64,000 bases of DNA, taken from positions 84,149 through 148,148 of the forward strand of contig CAYOAL010000006.1 of NCBI GenBank assembly GCA_964401935.1, given 5' to 3'. Of this stretch, positions 62,696 to 64,000 are shown in pieces. This DNA is from JAPYTK01 sp964401935 (lineage in GTDB: Bacteria > Myxococcota_A > Polyangia > Polyangiales > Polyangiaceae). The position numbers and the translations under genes were made by a program. The first letter of the stretch is position 1; every line of letters starts with the position of its first letter. The notes beneath the pieces were generated by a model. The model was not told where the DNA came from. It saw only the letters and a list, made by a program, of their open reading frames with translations, and made no database searches.

Positions 62696-64000
62696 ATGTC
62701 AAAGATCACCACGTTCATGATGTTGACCGTGCTCGCCGGCGTGAGCACGGGCTGTGAGCTCATCACCGCCGTCGACCGCGACCGGATCCCCGGAGACGCC
62801 TCCGACTGCGAGCCCGGCGAGTACGTGGCCGTTGCGCCTGGGGAAGGGCAGCCGCGGGAGTGTGCGCCGTGCGAGGAGGGCACGTTCAGCGACGGCACGA
62901 ACGCGGCGGAGTGCACCCCGTGGAGCGACTGCGCCGCTGGTGAGTTCGAGTCGGCGGCGCCGTCGGAGGCGGCCGACCGTGGCTGCTCTGCCTGCGCTGA
63001 CGGTGAGTTCAGCGACACCGTCAACGCCACCGCGTGCGCGGCGTGGACGGACTGCGTGGCCGGTGAGTTCGAGAGCGTAGCCGGCTCCACGACCACCGAC
63101 CGCAGCTGCGAGCCCTGCGACAGCGGCGAGTTCAGCGACGCGATCAACCAGACCGCATGTGCGGCCTGGTCCGACTGCGACCCGGGGGAGATCGTGACCG
63201 GCGAGCCGTCGGCGACCGAGGACCGTGAGTGCACGACGTGCGCGTCGGGTACGTTCAGCACGACCGTGAACGCCACCGCCTGTGCCGCTTGGACCGAGTG
63301 TGTGGCGGGCGAGTTCGTGTCGACGGCGGGGACGGCCTCGAGCGATCAGGCATGCACGGCTTGCGCATCGGGCACCTTCACCGACGCCCCCAACCAGGCC
63401 GCGTGCGCGGCGTGGACGGACTGCGTGGCCGGCGAGTTTCTCGAGGCCGCGGGGACGACGACGACCGACCAGGTGTGCACCGAGTGCGCGGCGGGGAGCT
63501 TCAGCGACACGACGAACGCCGCCTCCTGCACGACGTGCGAAACGGGGACGTTTCAGACGCAGACCGGGCAGACGTCTTGCGACGCGTACACGAGCTGCGT
63601 GGCCGGTGAGTTCGTGGAGACGCCGGGGACGACGACGACGGATCAGCAGTGCGCGGCCTGCGCGGCGGGGAGCTTCAGCGACACGACGGACGCGACCTCG
63701 TGCACGACGTGTGGGACGGGGACGTTCCAGCCGCTGGCGGGGCAGACGTCTTGCGACGCGTACACGAGCTGCGTGGCCGGTGAGTTCGTGGAGANNNNNN
63801 NNNNNNNNNNNNNNNNNNNNNNNNNNNNNNNNNNNNNNNNNNNNNNNNNNNNNNNNNNNNNNNNNNNNNNNNNNNNNNNNNNNNNNNNNNNNNNCGGACG
63901 CGACCTCGTGCACGACGTGTGGGACGGGGACGTTCCAGCCGCTGGCGGGACAGACGTCGTGCGACGCGTGCGCGGCCGGCACCTCGCAGCCGCTGACGGG
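62696..64000 (+). CDS. Cys-rich repeat protein, partial and interrupted by an assembly gap
   Basis: Starts at ATG 62696 (GGGGGA upstream) with a signal peptide (MSKITTFMMLTVLAGVSTGC, lipobox-like). The mature part is a run of about nine imperfect 35-45-residue cysteine-rich repeats, of the pattern CxxCxxGxFSDTxNATxCxxWTDCxAGEFxSxxG. The frame continues to the N gap at 63795-63894 and past it to the window end with no stop, so the protein is much longer. Resembles GCC2/GCC3- or TNFR-like cysteine repeats in secreted proteins. The sequence beyond the gap repeats the sequence before it, so the gap size is a placeholder. Confidence 0.7.
   Translation, partial: MSKITTFMMLTVLAGVSTGCELITAVDRDRIPGDASDCEPGEYVAVAPGEGQPRECAPCEEGTFSDGTNAAECTPWSDCAAGEFESAAPSEAADRGCSACADGEFSDTVNATACAAWTDCVAGEFESVAGSTTTDRSCEPCDSGEFSDAINQTACAAWSDCDPGEIVTGEPSATEDRECTTCASGTFSTTVNATACAAWTECVAGEFVSTAGTASSDQACTACASGTFTDAPNQAACAAWTDCVAGEFLEAAGTTTTDQVCTECAAGSFSDTTNAASCTTCETGTFQTQTGQTSCDAYTSCVAGEFVETPGTTTTDQQCAACAAGSFSDTTDATSCTTCGTGTFQPLAGQTSCDAYTSCVAGEFVEXXXXXXXXXXXXXXXXXXXXXXXXXXXXXXXXXXGRDLVHDVWDGDVPAAGGTDVVRRVRGRHLAAADG
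63795..63894. other. Assembly gap (100 N)
   Basis: Exactly 100 Ns, the usual scaffolder placeholder, inside a gene of near-identical repeats. The 66 bases after the gap match bases 63687-63752 almost exactly, so the gap is a repeat-collapse artefact and its true length is unknown. Confidence 0.9.

Overview
The window is a dense, very GC-rich chromosomal segment (short intergenic gaps, many GTG/TTG starts, frequent 4-bp stop/start overlaps). The content points to a Myxococcota (deltaproteobacterial) genome, probably Polyangia-like: a Ser/Thr protein kinase, sigma-54 activators with FHA or receiver domains, DUF1592/DUF1552 secreted protein pairs, many lipoproteins with Ser/Gly/Ala-rich linkers, Cys-rich secreted proteins, FG-GAP/ASPIC lipoproteins and STAND-type ATPases. 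No rRNA, tRNA, IS element, phage or CRISPR array is visible. A 100-N assembly gap lies at 63795-63894 inside a repetitive Cys-rich gene.

Layout. 1-8.05 kb: surface-polysaccharide genes (GT39-like membrane glycosyltransferase, WbpD-like acetyltransferase, GDP-mannose 4,6-dehydratase, AsnB-like amidotransferase, and a MurE-like ligase without the usual N-terminal domain). 8-16.1 kb: envelope lipoproteins, a membrane-anchored glutaredoxin-like protein, an alpha/beta hydrolase, an OmpA-type lipoprotein, an FHA-sigma-54 activator and a Ser/Thr kinase gene overlapping a TPR-type membrane protein. 16.2-21.8 kb: a LamG lipoprotein divergent from a DUF1592-DUF1552 pair, with a duplicated palindrome between them, then a PAP2 phosphatase. 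21.9-32.7 kb: methyltransferase, zinc-ribbon/beta-propeller membrane protein, AraC regulator, M1-like peptidase with dockerin-like tail, large AAA/STAND ATPase, SnoaL-like protein; two related minisatellites lie here. 32.7-44.4 kb: MsrA with an in-frame UGA at its catalytic position, flavin oxidoreductase, EF-hand protein, ASPIC lipoprotein, COG0523 GTPase, RarD, a haemoglobin-like globin followed by a wHTH-ATPase-globin fusion regulator, and a vWA lipoprotein. 44.4-48.8 kb: receiver protein, histidine kinase, NtrC-type activator and a Pal-like lipoprotein with a sigma-54 promoter. 48.8-53.3 kb (minus strand): a five-gene operon with MbnP- and MbnH-like proteins, a five-haem cytochrome, a small lipoprotein and a YtkA/FixH-like lipoprotein. 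53.5-59.9 kb: TolC, RND pump and adaptor. 60-64 kb: DUF1697 and three Cys-rich secreted proteins.

The most notable observations are: (i) a probable selenocysteine-containing MsrA whose UGA codon is followed by a hairpin that fits the bacterial SECIS geometry; (ii) a winged-helix DNA-binding domain / STAND ATPase / C-terminal globin fusion protein that starts at a CTG codon, encoded just behind a stand-alone globin, with a PhoB-box-like 11-bp-spaced direct repeat upstream of the pair; and (iii) an MbnP/MbnH copper-protein operon carrying extra haem and YtkA-like genes, next to a TolC/RND system.
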